Assembly (NCBI GenBank): GCA_021813805.1
Contig: JAKAJL010000034.1
Location: forward strand, 1-38,135
Origin: Pseudomonadota bacterium
Lineage (GTDB): Bacteria > Pseudomonadota > Alphaproteobacteria > Rhizobiales > Beijerinckiaceae
DNA length: 38,135 nt
Reading direction: 5' to 3'
Both the position numbers and the translations under genes were made by a program. Shown piece after piece: positions 1-7,607 of the stretch. Position 1 is the stretch's first letter, and each line of letters opens with the position of its first letter. Below the pieces are notes generated by a model, which had not been told where the DNA came from, ran no database searches, and saw nothing but the letters and a program-made list of their open reading frames with translations.

Positions 1-66
1 AAGGTCAGTTCCAGCGTCCCCCGGAATGTTGATGCCGTCTCGATGACGGACGTCGAAAAGAACCAT
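1..66 (-). CDS. DUF6894-like small protein, N-terminal fragment cut by window edge
   Basis: A minus-strand frame opens with ATG at 66-64 and runs off the window after 22 codons. The peptide contains FDVRHRDGINIPGDAGTDL. The pattern F-D-V, D-G, I-x-D/G-x-x-G-T-x-L is like the N-terminus of the small DUF6894 proteins that are common in Rhizobiales, which usually begin with a variant of MPRYFFDVxDG. The family has no established function. The start is not well supported because I see no clear ribosome binding site. The frame lies directly downstream of, and in a different frame from, a decayed gene on the same strand. Family assignment is from memory of the motif and only 22 residues are visible. 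Confidence 0.5.
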   Translation of the reverse strand, partial: MVLFDVRHRDGINIPGDAGTDL

Positions 67-101
67 CGATGGGAACAGGCCGAAGGACGAAATTAAGCTT
101 G

Positions 102-569
102 ACGCAGCGACCGAATGTAAAGAACCAGCAATCATTGGGTCCGGGAGGCTGGCCCGCCCAGGAGGCCGCCGCCGCCGCTGTCAGGATCCCGATCGCCGCG
201 CCCGCCGCGATCGCGCCGCCTACAGGCCACCAATAGCCGGCGGGGCGAACCCACGCGCCGCCGCGATAATAGAACATCGGGGCCGCGGCAGAGTCCGCGA
301 GTGACATTGACGTTGCGATCGACGTTGACGCTGCTGTTCACATTGCGGTTGACGCTGACGTTTCGGTTCACTTGACGGTTCATCTGGCGATGGCCGCCTT
401 GGTGGAAATGGCCTCGGGCCCGCGCCCGAACGACCTGCCCGTCCGGAGGCGCCATGGGGCCGATTTCGATTGCATCCGCCACAGCCGGAACAGGCGGAAC
501 GATCGTCGCGAGCACGAAATTTCGCGCCAGACTTATGCCTTTGATCCGCCTGTTTCTTCCCGAAACAGT
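102..569 (-). pseudogene. Decayed secreted protein gene with Asn-Val repeats (frameshifted)
   Basis: Two minus-strand frames carry successive parts of one recognisable protein. The upstream frame (about 569-300) has a basic start and hydrophobic stretch like a signal peptide ending VPAVADA, then a His/Arg/Gln-rich segment and the repeat NRNVSVNRNVNSSVNVDRNV. About position 300 the homologous reading moves by one base into the frame that gives FYYRGGAWVRPAGYWW, a glycine/alanine hydrophobic segment and CWFF. In Rhizobiales these parts occur in that order in one uncharacterised small secreted protein that usually ends near CWYYTD...GFWDVCP. Here the frame is broken, no ATG precedes the signal peptide, and the C-terminus does not match. 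A sequencing error could explain the frameshift but not the missing start and altered end. Confidence 0.6.
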
Positions 570-735
570 TCAGCGCCGTGACGTCCGCGTGGCGCGCCAG
601 CAGATTATGACGCCGCGCCAGGGCCTTCCGCAAGCCGCGCCGCGCTTCGTTCCACGATCCGCCGCCGCCCAGCATGACGCCAAATTTGATTTGCAGCAAT
701 TTTTGGCGCTCGAAATGGACCTAGAAACGCCGCCG

Positions 736-758
736 AACTTATACGGGAAGCATAGGTT
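736..758. promoter_or_regulatory. Imperfect dyad upstream of the Rrf2 gene (possible operator)
   Basis: AAC-T-TAT at 736-742 is mirrored by ATA-G-GTT at 752-758 around a 9-base spacer; 7 of the 10 outer pairs match. It ends 10 bases before the ATG at 769 and overlaps a TATACG that could serve as a -10 element. Rrf2 proteins commonly bind AT-rich dyads of this size and repress themselves, so autoregulation is plausible. This is inference from position and symmetry. Confidence 0.35.
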
Positions 759-768
759 TCCGGGGAAA

Positions 769-1185
769 ATGAGACTCAACGCCGCAACAAATGGCGCCAT
801 GCGCATCCTCATGGTCTGCCGGACCGACCGTCCGCTCTCCATGCCGGATATGGCGCGTCGCCTCAGCCTGAGCGAGGCTTTGGTTCTCAAGACCTGCAAC
901 GAGTTGATGCAGGGGGGCTATCTGATCGGGCAGCGCGGGCCGCGCGGCGGCTATCGGCTGGCCAAGGCGCCGGAGAAGATCAACGTCATCGAAATCATTG
1001 ATCTTTTCGAGCCGCAGGAAAATCTCTTTCCCTGCCGCCTTCATCAGGACGGCGAGTGCCGCATCGTGGCCCTGTGCAAGCTGCGCGCGGCCTGCGAGGC
1101 CGCCTATGGCGCCTTTCGCGAGGAACTGGCGCGCCTGACCGTCGCCGATTTCGCCATCGATCTCCCCGACGAGCGCGCGGCATAG
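769..1185 (+). CDS. Rrf2-family Fe-S transcriptional regulator
   Basis: A 138-residue winged-helix regulator of the Rrf2 family, which includes IscR, NsrR and RirA. The N-terminus MRLNAATNGAMRILMVC is the usual Rrf2 opening, the recognition region follows at about residues 25-65 (RGPRGGYRLAK wing), and the cluster loop has Cys89, Cys97 and Cys103 (C-x7-C-x5-C), with an additional Cys109. That spacing is the one in RirA and in alphaproteobacterial NsrR; the short MRILMVC segment recalls RirA. It probably binds a [4Fe-4S] or [2Fe-2S] cluster and senses iron, NO or redox state. ATG 769 is chosen because it matches the family start and follows GGGGAAA; an in-frame ATG at 715 would add 18 non-homologous residues. 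It faces a second Rrf2 gene tail to tail. Confidence 0.9.
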   Translation: MRLNAATNGAMRILMVCRTDRPLSMPDMARRLSLSEALVLKTCNELMQGGYLIGQRGPRGGYRLAKAPEKINVIEIIDLFEPQENLFPCRLHQDGECRIVALCKLRAACEAAYGAFREELARLTVADFAIDLPDERAA

Positions 1186-1250
1186 AGGGCGATCGGAAAC
1201 CGGACAAATCGAACGCGCGCTGTTATCGCATTGTTTTTTTATGTATATTC

Positions 1251-1289
1251 TTGTCCAAAAGTCTTTCGACCTTCGGGCGCATGCTCTGG
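1251..1289. repeat. Dispersed palindromic element, copy A
   Basis: TTGTCCAAAAGTC, a short loop, GACCTTCGGG and then ATGCTCTGG. It aligns base for base with the fuller copy at 11801-11857 and with the right half at 31040-31061. Here the stem is imperfect and relies on G-T pairs. It occupies the gap between the two convergent Rrf2 genes. Confidence 0.6.
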
Positions 1290-1292
1290 GCC

Positions 1293-1766
1293 TCAGGCGA
1301 CGGCGCGCGCCCGCTCGCAGGTCGCCGCGGGCGACTGAAGCGCGAGCCTGTCGAGCAGCTCGCCGCCGTTCTCCGTGATGTCGGCCAGGGAAAAACCGTC
1401 GAGCGCGTTGAGAAAAACCTCGGTCGCTCGCAGCAGCGCCGGACGCAGACGGCAACGCGCGACCAGCGGACAGGTCGTCGCCTCCACGTCAAAACATTCG
1501 ACCACGTCGAAACCTTCCTCGGTATGACGGATCACCTCGCCGACAGAAATGGCTTCCGCGTCGCGCGCGAGCCGGAACCCGCCGCCATTGCCGCGTATGG
1601 TCTCGATATAGCCCCACTGTCCCAGCTGATGGACGCAACGCGTCAGATGCGCCTTCGAGATGCCGAAGGCGCCGGCGACATCGCCGATCGTGGTCAGCGC
1701 GGGGCTCCGCGCGGCGGCCACCATCAGCACCCGCAGGGAGAAATTGGAATAGCTTGTCAGCTTCAA
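1293..1766 (-). CDS. Rrf2-family regulator, NsrR-like
   Basis: A 157-residue Rrf2 regulator. The DNA-binding part reads GISKAHLTRCVHQLGQWGY, then RGNGGGFRLA, the pattern typical of NsrR, the nitric-oxide-sensing repressor. Cluster cysteines are Cys91, Cys99 and Cys105 (C-x7-C-x5-C), followed by the NsrR-like LDGFSLADI. RirA uses the same spacing, so an iron-responsive role is the main alternative. The start appears to be TTG at 1766-1764 (M-K-L-T-S-Y-S-N-F), preceded by GAGAGGA; I see no better in-frame ATG upstream. The last 25 or so residues are an unconserved tail. No hmp, nor or nir target gene is in the window, so the regulated genes lie elsewhere. Confidence 0.88.
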   Translation of the reverse strand: MKLTSYSNFSLRVLMVAAARSPALTTIGDVAGAFGISKAHLTRCVHQLGQWGYIETIRGNGGGFRLARDAEAISVGEVIRHTEEGFDVVECFDVEATTCPLVARCRLRPALLRATEVFLNALDGFSLADITENGGELLDRLALQSPAATCERARAVA

Positions 1767-2173
1767 GGCGCAACCATCCTCTCGCGGTCCGGCTTCGCGA
1801 CTCTATCCCGTTCGGCGCGGGGAAAAAAGCGCGTTGGTCCGCGGCGCGGCGGAATGCCGCGCCTCGCCCCGGCGGCCCGGGCGTTTTCACGGATCGTGGC
1901 GGCCACGCCATCGCCTCCGCGATGTCCCGCGCCGGCAAACCTGGGCGGCTGCTCTCCAGACCGCTCGATCACCAGCTTTCCTCGGCCTTCAGCTTAGCCG
2001 ATGTTCGGAGGCCCCGGGCCCGGCGTCCGATTTTTCTTGCCCTCGCCGCCGAGCCGGGCTATCAGAAACATGAATAATCGCGTAAATATGAATAAGCGCG
2101 CATAAGGCCGCCCGGCGGGCGCGGAGCTTGGCCATAAACCTCGAGACGCCCGCAATTGGGGACATGCCGGATT
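1767..2173. other. Divergent intergenic region between nsrR-like and arsR-like genes
   Basis: About 400 bases without a credible gene. Open frames here have no family resemblance and mostly continue antisense into the neighbouring gene. The only structure I see is the AT-rich direct repeat at 2070-2100, which stands out in GC-rich surroundings. Confidence 0.5.
2070..2100. promoter_or_regulatory. 18-base-period direct repeat, candidate ArsR operator
   Basis: ATGAATAAtCGCG at 2070-2082 recurs as ATGAATAAgCGCG at 2088-2100, with TAAAT between. It is one of the few AT-rich patches in the region and lies 74-104 bases before the arsR start. ArsR/SmtB repressors bind AT-rich sites overlapping their own promoter, so this is the best operator candidate; it is a direct rather than an inverted repeat. 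Confidence 0.4.
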
Positions 2174-2536
2174 ATGCCGTTAGCGTCTGAAATGCCCTCG
2201 TGCCCCGATGAGTCCAAGCCTCTGGCGTCGGTTGACGCGGCTGCGCTGTCGGACGCCGCGGAACAGGCCAGCGAATTCCTGAAATCTTTGGCCAATCCCG
2301 TGCGGCTGCGGATTCTCTGCCTGCTGGCGCAGGGCGAATCGCCCGTGGGCGACATCGCCGAAAAGCTTTCAGCCCGCCAAAGTCTCATCTCGCAGCACCT
2401 CGCCTTGCTGCGCAAGGACGGTCTGGTGCGGCCGCGCCGCGACGGCCAAACCATCCGCTACGCGTTGGCCGACGAAAAGGCCGAGCGGCTTATCGGCGTT
2501 CTGTATGAATCCTTCTGCCCGGTGAAGACCGACTGA
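2174..2536 (+). CDS. ArsR-family repressor of the SqrR/BigR (persulfide-sensing) type
   Basis: A 120-residue winged-helix repressor. After a flexible N-terminus come the helices EFLKSLANPVRLRILCLL, the recognition helix SARQSLISQHLALLRKDGLV and the wing RRDGQTIRYAL. It lacks the metal-binding CVCDL of classical ArsR. Instead Cys49 (in RILCLL) and Cys115 (in ESFCPV) are 66 residues apart, the separation of the reactive pair Cys41/Cys107 of Rhodobacter SqrR, and Cys10 could correspond to its third cysteine. It therefore probably senses reactive sulfur species through a dithiol/tetrasulfide switch. ATG 2174 is chosen because GGGGAC precedes it; TTG 2156 and ATG 2192 are alternatives. The pirin gene follows after 84 bases on the same strand and may be its target. 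Confidence 0.88.
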   Translation: MPLASEMPSCPDESKPLASVDAAALSDAAEQASEFLKSLANPVRLRILCLLAQGESPVGDIAEKLSARQSLISQHLALLRKDGLVRPRRDGQTIRYALADEKAERLIGVLYESFCPVKTD

Positions 2537-2620
2537 CAGCTTGCATTCGCGCAAGGTTTGGCAGGGCGTTCTTGTCGCGCGGCGTGGGAGTCGCGATGTC
2601 TCCACGCGAAGGAGACACCC

Positions 2621-3493
2621 ATGATGGCCAGCCACGACTCCAAGCAGGACTCACGGACGCGAAAAATCGTCGCCGTCGCACGGGGGGAGGCGACGTCCGA
2701 CGGCGCGGGCGTGAAAATGACCCGCCTGATCGGCTCGGGCGCGCGCCCGCCGCTCGACCCTTTCCTGATGCTCGATTTTTTCGGCTCGGAGCACGCGGGC
2801 GATTACATCGGCGGCTTTCCCGACCATCCGCATCGCGGCTTCGAGACCGTGACCTACATGCTGGCGGGGCGCATGCGCCATAGGGACAATCACGGCCATT
2901 CGGGCGTGGTCGAAGCGGGGGACGTGCAATGGATGAAGGCCGGCCGCGGCCTGATCCATTCCGAAATGCCGGAGCAGGACCAGGGCCTGATGCGCGGGTT
3001 TCAGCTGTGGATCAACCTGCCCGCCGCCGAGAAAATGTCGCCGCCCGGCTATCAGGAGTTCAAGGCGGCGCAGATCCCGGTCGAGGAGCGCGAGGGCGCG
3101 CGGGTCAAGCTCATCGCCGGCGCCGGAATGTCCGGCGCGGTCGGCCCGGTGCGCGCGCCGCATGTGGACGCGCTCTATTTCGACATCGAACTTGCGCCCG
3201 GCGCGCGTTTCCGCCAGATAACGCCGCCCGACCACCGGGCCTTCTTCGTCGTCTACGAGGGCTCGGCCTCCGCGCCCGGCGCGACGGACGAACGGGAGGC
3301 GCAATCGCTCGCCTTGCTCGAACTCGACGAAGGCGAGGAGGCCGCCCTGACCGCCGGCGCGCTGGGCGCGCGCGCCCTGCTGCTCGCCGGACGGCCTTTG
3401 CGCGAGCCGATCGCCTGGAGCGGCCCCTTCGTGATGAACAGCCGCGACGAACTGATCCAGGCCTATGAGGATTTTACCGCGGGCCGGTTCTGA
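2621..3493 (+). CDS. Pirin-family cupin protein
   Basis: A 290-residue pirin, a bicupin with one metal site in the N-terminal barrel. The metal ligands are visible as His69 and His71 (FPDHPHRGFETVTY) and His113 and Glu115 (GLIHSEMPE), the same set used by human pirin and E. coli YhhW. Members bind Fe or Zn; some have quercetin 2,3-dioxygenase activity and others act as redox sensors, so the substrate is not predictable. ATG 2621 follows GAAGGAGAC; ATG 2624 is also possible. It lies downstream of the thiol-based ArsR gene with an 84-base gap, which suggests expression under redox or sulfur stress. The stop is only 9 bases from the stop of the convergent kinase gene. Confidence 0.93.
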   Translation: MMASHDSKQDSRTRKIVAVARGEATSDGAGVKMTRLIGSGARPPLDPFLMLDFFGSEHAGDYIGGFPDHPHRGFETVTYMLAGRMRHRDNHGHSGVVEAGDVQWMKAGRGLIHSEMPEQDQGLMRGFQLWINLPAAEKMSPPGYQEFKAAQIPVEEREGARVKLIAGAGMSGAVGPVRAPHVDALYFDIELAPGARFRQITPPDHRAFFVVYEGSASAPGATDEREAQSLALLELDEGEEAALTAGALGARALLLAGRPLREPIAWSGPFVMNSRDELIQAYEDFTAGRF

Positions 3494-3502
3494 ACTCTTC
3501 GG

Positions 3503-5902
3503 TCAAGCCGCCTCGTCGCGCCCGGCCGCGCGCCGCGCCGCCAGGGCGCGATCGAGCGCGGCGGCCGTGCGGCGCCACACGTCGCGCAGATCGTCGAGAT
3601 GATCGTCGCCATAAAGAGCAAAGGCTTCCTGTCCGAGGCCGCGCCATGTCCGGCACAGCCGCGCCAGCGCGGCGGCGCCGACATTGCCGGCGCTGCTTTC
3701 GAGCGCATGGGCCTCGCGACCGAAGGCGTGGCGGTCGCCCTGCTCGACAGCGGCGATCATGCGTTCGGCGGCGCGCCCGCCTTCCTCGACGAATTCCCTG
3801 ACGACCTGACGCAGGAAATCCTCGCCGCCCAGGGCGGCCAGGGCGTCAATCGACTTTGCGTCCAGATCGGGCGGCGCCGCCGCCTCGCCCGCGCAGCGCC
3901 GGGGCGGCGCTGGAGCGGCCGGGGCGCCGTCCCGCAGCGCCACGTCGAGCGCGTCGAGCAAAGCTTCGGCGGCGATGGGCTTGACCAGACAGGCGGCCAT
4001 GCCCGCCTGACTGCATTGCTCGCGCCGCCCGGCGCGGGCGTCGGCGGTCAGGGCGACGATCGGCGCCCGGCTTGCGCCGGCGCGCGCGACTCCATAAAGC
4101 CGCGCCGCCTCAACGCCGTCGATTTTTGGCATGTTCAGGTCTAGCAGGAACAGATCGAAATCCTCGATCAGCATGGCGTCGAGCGCCGCCTCGCCATCGG
4201 CGACCGGCGTGACCCGGTAGCCGGCGCCCGAAAGGATCGCCTCGAAAATCATCCGGTTGACGCCATTGTCTTCGGCCAGAAGAATTTTCCGCCCCATCCC
4301 GCGCCGAGCGACGTTTTCATCTGCGCCGTCGCGCGCCGCCTCGGCGCGACCGCCCGATAATTCGCGGAGTTGCGCTGCGGCGCCGCGCGCCGCCTCGATG
4401 TCCTCAGGCCGTTCACGGCGGGCGACCGCGGCCAGGGCGAAGCGGCGGGCAAGCGCGAGGGCGTCGAAAGGCGCGGAGGCGATGACGCAGGCCGGGCCAT
4501 GGGTCTGCGCAGCGTTCCAGGCTTGCGCGCCATCGAAATCGAGCGGCGGCGCGGCATAGCGCGCCGCGCCCTCGGAAGCAGCGGAAGCGGCGGACGATAC
4601 GCCGGGATCCGGCGCGACCGTCAGTTCGAACCAGAACAGGGCGCCCCTGCCGAGCGCGCTTTCAACCCCCATACGGCCGCCGCGCGCCTCGACCCGACGG
4701 CGCGCGATGGCGAGCCCAAGCCCGCTGCCGCCGAACCGGGCGGCGATCGTCGGGCCGCCTTGCACGAAAGCCTCGAAAATTCGGTCCTGAGCCGCCTCGT
4801 CGATCCCGATTCCGGTGTCGCGGACTTCGATCCGCAACAAAAGACCGCCGCTGGCGACTTCCTTGGCCGAAACATGGATCGCCACCGCGCCACGATCAGT
4901 GAATTTCACCGCATTGCCGCCGAGATTCTGGATCGTGTCGAGCAGCAGGCCCGATTCAGCTCGGATGTAGCGCGGGACGCGCGCGTCCACGCTTAAGCCC
5001 AGCCTGACGTTTTTCCTGCCCGCCTCGACCGCCAGCATATCGCGCAGCGAGACGAGAAGAGCGTAAAGATCGACGGTCTCGACCGGCGGCGCGTCGGCGC
5101 CGATCTCGTCGCGAGAGAGCGTGAGAAGCGCCTCAATATGGCGCAGCAGCACATCCGCGGCGCCGCGAATGGTTTGGACCATCTTGCGCTGCGCGTCGTC
5201 GAGGCCCGTCCCGGCCAACAGGTCGCCCAGTCCGAGAATCGCTGTCAGGGGCGTGCGCAATTCATGGCTCACGTTGGCCAGCAGCAGGGTCTTGGCGCGA
5301 TTGGCGCGTTCGGCCTCGGCGCGGGCCACGGCGACGCGGCGCAACAGCAGCGCGCCATAGGCGGGCATGGTGACGAGCGCCAGGAACAGGCCGGCGGACA
5401 GCCCCGGATTTTGCCGCCAGAACGGCGTACGCCAGATGACCGCGGCGAAGCCGGTCGCCGCGCTGACGACCGCCGCCGCCATATAGACGGCCCCGAGCCG
5501 CAGGCCGTTGCCGAGGATCATCCACAAATAGAGCGGGTAGAGAAAGGCCGAGGCGCCCGAGCCAACATAGAGGCCATGGGAGATGATGGCGGAGTCGGCC
5601 CAGACCGCGAGAATGCGGCGCCAAAAGCAGCGCTCGGGCCAGATCAGAAGATGGACCTGAACCAGGGCCGCCCCCCCCACATAGGCTTGAAGCCAAGGCA
5701 GTCCCTCGGCGAGGAAACGTCGCGCTTCCGCGCCGCTGGACGCCTCGAGGCGAGCCGCGAACAGGACCAGCGACGCGAGAACAAAGCGGTTCAGCGTGAT
5801 GCCCTGCTCGCCGAAATCCGCCGTCTGCGCCAAGCCGCGCCAAATCAGGCCGCGCCGCGCCTGTCCGGCGGCCGCGCGCATTCTTCCGTCCGGGGCGCTC
5901 AT
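3503..5902 (-). CDS. RpfC-like hybrid sensor histidine kinase
   Basis: A 799-residue hybrid kinase. Residues about 36-190 hold five or six membrane segments, and the stretch YLWMILGNGLRLG ... PFWRQNPGLSAGL ... AEAERANRAK closely follows the RpfC sensor of xanthomonads, which detects the diffusible fatty-acid signal DSF. Then come the HisKA domain (phospho-acceptor His213 in SHELRTP), the ATPase domain (N-box Asn330, DTGIGI at 362, GGSGLGLAIA at 391), a receiver with Asp588 and Lys641, and a C-terminal Hpt domain with His732. All phosphorelay residues are present, so it should be an active kinase. Its ATG overlaps the stop of the upstream receiver gene by four bases (ATGA), so the two are translationally coupled and are likely partners. 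The DSF-type ligand is inference; no rpfF synthase is in the window. Confidence 0.93.
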   Translation of the reverse strand: MSAPDGRMRAAAGQARRGLIWRGLAQTADFGEQGITLNRFVLASLVLFAARLEASSGAEARRFLAEGLPWLQAYVGGAALVQVHLLIWPERCFWRRILAVWADSAIISHGLYVGSGASAFLYPLYLWMILGNGLRLGAVYMAAAVVSAATGFAAVIWRTPFWRQNPGLSAGLFLALVTMPAYGALLLRRVAVARAEAERANRAKTLLLANVSHELRTPLTAILGLGDLLAGTGLDDAQRKMVQTIRGAADVLLRHIEALLTLSRDEIGADAPPVETVDLYALLVSLRDMLAVEAGRKNVRLGLSVDARVPRYIRAESGLLLDTIQNLGGNAVKFTDRGAVAIHVSAKEVASGGLLLRIEVRDTGIGIDEAAQDRIFEAFVQGGPTIAARFGGSGLGLAIARRRVEARGGRMGVESALGRGALFWFELTVAPDPGVSSAASAASEGAARYAAPPLDFDGAQAWNAAQTHGPACVIASAPFDALALARRFALAAVARRERPEDIEAARGAAAQLRELSGGRAEAARDGADENVARRGMGRKILLAEDNGVNRMIFEAILSGAGYRVTPVADGEAALDAMLIEDFDLFLLDLNMPKIDGVEAARLYGVARAGASRAPIVALTADARAGRREQCSQAGMAACLVKPIAAEALLDALDVALRDGAPAAPAPPRRCAGEAAAPPDLDAKSIDALAALGGEDFLRQVVREFVEEGGRAAERMIAAVEQGDRHAFGREAHALESSAGNVGAAALARLCRTWRGLGQEAFALYGDDHLDDLRDVWRRTAAALDRALAARRAAGRDEAA

Positions 5903-7389
5903 GCCGGAAGGGCCCTGCTTTCCATGCTTGCGTGGCCCTCGCGCGGGGGGACCAGCGCGCCGAAATCCCGAAGCGCGAAAGGCGAGCCGAAACAGGCGCC
6001 CTGCGCCCAGCCGACGCCCGCGCGCCGCAGCGCCGGCAAAAGCTCCGGCGATGGCGTATCGGCCGCGCGCAGAATCGGCGCCTTGCCCAATTCGCGTTCG
6101 ATCCGCGCCCGCAGTTCGCGCGCACGGCGGATGCTGGAGACGTCGGCGGCCGAAAAGCGCAGCGCGCCGCTCCAGCCCTCGCCGAGGGCCCGCAACAGCC
6201 CAGGCCAGTAGCGCGCGGCGCCGCCCCGCGGCAAGGCGCCGAGATCGATGATCAGACGGAGCCCGAGGGTCTTCAAGGCCTGCGCCAGACTTTCCGTCGC
6301 GGCGCCGTCCGCGCTGATGTTTTCGACCGCCGCGACGAGATCGAGGCTTGCCAGTTCGCCCTTCGAACGAGCGATGAAGGGCGGCAGGCGCAGCATCGCC
6401 GACTTGCCGGCCTCACCGCCGAGACTGAGACGCAGGGCGAGGCGAAGGTCCTGCGCCGCCCGTCCGATTCGCTTGACGCAGGCCAGGGCGACGCGCAAGG
6501 CCTCGGGATCGGCGAGCGACGCTTCGTCGTCGCCGTCCAGCACTTGCGCCCCGGCGAGCGCCCCCGTCGCGAGGTCGACCGCCGGGGCGAGCCGCCAGCG
6601 GTCGTCCCCGGACGCCGCGATAGGCGAATTCTCTCGCAGCGCCTGGATCGCCGCGTGGAGGCAGGCGGCGGGGTCCTGCCCGGGAAGCGGCAGGGCCGCG
6701 CCCGCGCGAAGCGCCGCGACGCCGGTGAAGAGCCCCCGAAGGCTCGACAGCCGGCGCGCCAGCGCTTGCGCGTCTCTCGGCGCGACAACCTCTTTCTGCA
6801 GCACGGCGTAGCGCAGCGGGTCGAGCCGCGCGACAATGTCGCCTTCGCGCAAATGGCCGCGCAAGGCGTCGGACAGGTCGGGCGCCGGGCCCATCGCGTC
6901 GACGTCGACCACATGAACGGCGTAATCGCGCTCGCCGCTGTGCGCGAACAGGGCGCGGGCCCCGTCCTCGGCGGAATTTTTCTCCGGCCCGGAAACGGGC
7001 TGTTCGCCGGCGGACTGGCTGAGCTTGAGGAGGTTGCGCGCACGGGTGATGAATTCGAAATGGTCTACCGGCGCGCGCAGGAAATCGGTCGCGCCGCTTT
7101 CGAGCGCGCGCAGCTTTTTCTGACGCTGGCCGCAAACGGTGATCATCATGATCGGCACGCGGCTGGCGCCCGGCAAGGCGCGGAAGCGGGTGATGAATTC
7201 GTCGCCGTCGATTCGGGGCATCTCATAATCGGTGACGATCAGGTCGGCGCTGTTCGTGGTCAGCCAGTCGAGCGCCGCGGCGGCGTCGCCAAAAGCGTTA
7301 ACCGAGATGTTTTGGTCTAGAGAACGCACAAGTTGCGAGTAAATCGCGCGATTGGTCGCCCGATCGTCGACGATGACTATGCTGTACAT
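5899..7389 (-). CDS. RpfG-like receiver fused to degenerate GGDEF and EAL domains
   Basis: A 496-residue response regulator. Residues 1-120 are a receiver like that of RpfG (VDDRATNR, phospho-acceptor Asp54, MMITV with Thr84, SGATDFL, PVDH). In place of the HD-GYP phosphodiesterase of RpfG, about 145-250 resembles GGDEF and 260-490 resembles EAL. Both are degenerate: the GGDEF position reads DPLRY (within VARLDPLRYAVL, about 187-197) and the EAL position reads AQVL (281-284). Neither cyclase nor phosphodiesterase activity is expected; the protein could be a c-di-GMP-binding or protein-interaction output. The conserved receiver Lys before PVDH is Ala106, which is unusual. ATG 7389 is chosen because the receiver fold starts there; an upstream ATG adds only a basic tail. 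It is the first gene of a pair with the RpfC-like kinase. Confidence 0.87.
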   Translation of the reverse strand: MYSIVIVDDRATNRAIYSQLVRSLDQNISVNAFGDAAAALDWLTTNSADLIVTDYEMPRIDGDEFITRFRALPGASRVPIMMITVCGQRQKKLRALESGATDFLRAPVDHFEFITRARNLLKLSQSAGEQPVSGPEKNSAEDGARALFAHSGERDYAVHVVDVDAMGPAPDLSDALRGHLREGDIVARLDPLRYAVLQKEVVAPRDAQALARRLSSLRGLFTGVAALRAGAALPLPGQDPAACLHAAIQALRENSPIAASGDDRWRLAPAVDLATGALAGAQVLDGDDEASLADPEALRVALACVKRIGRAAQDLRLALRLSLGGEAGKSAMLRLPPFIARSKGELASLDLVAAVENISADGAATESLAQALKTLGLRLIIDLGALPRGGAARYWPGLLRALGEGWSGALRFSAADVSSIRRARELRARIERELGKAPILRAADTPSPELLPALRRAGVGWAQGACFGSPFALRDFGALVPPREGHASMESRALPA

Positions 7390-7607
7390 AACTGATCCCG
7401 ATCGCCTCTTTGGAGCCGGTCTCATTTTTGTCAAAAAACAACGCCGACAGACGGCGAATTTGCGCAGGCTCCAGACAAGCTATTTTCCAACAAACTCATT
7501 AAGGTACTGTTTCTATTATGCTTTCAATTTCAGCTTGGCCGCGCCGTCCTTCGAACCGCGGCGTCGAGGCCGCGACGCCTCCATTTTCGCAAGCTGATTA
7601 CATAAAA

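Noticed and set aside
2558-2620. Longer start for the pirin gene
   Set aside because: The extension has no pirin homology, while ATG 2621 has a strong ribosome binding site.
7442-7456. Small dyad CGCCG-ACAGA-CGGCG upstream of the RpfG-like receiver
   Set aside because: Only a 5-bp GC stem, expected often by chance in this composition.
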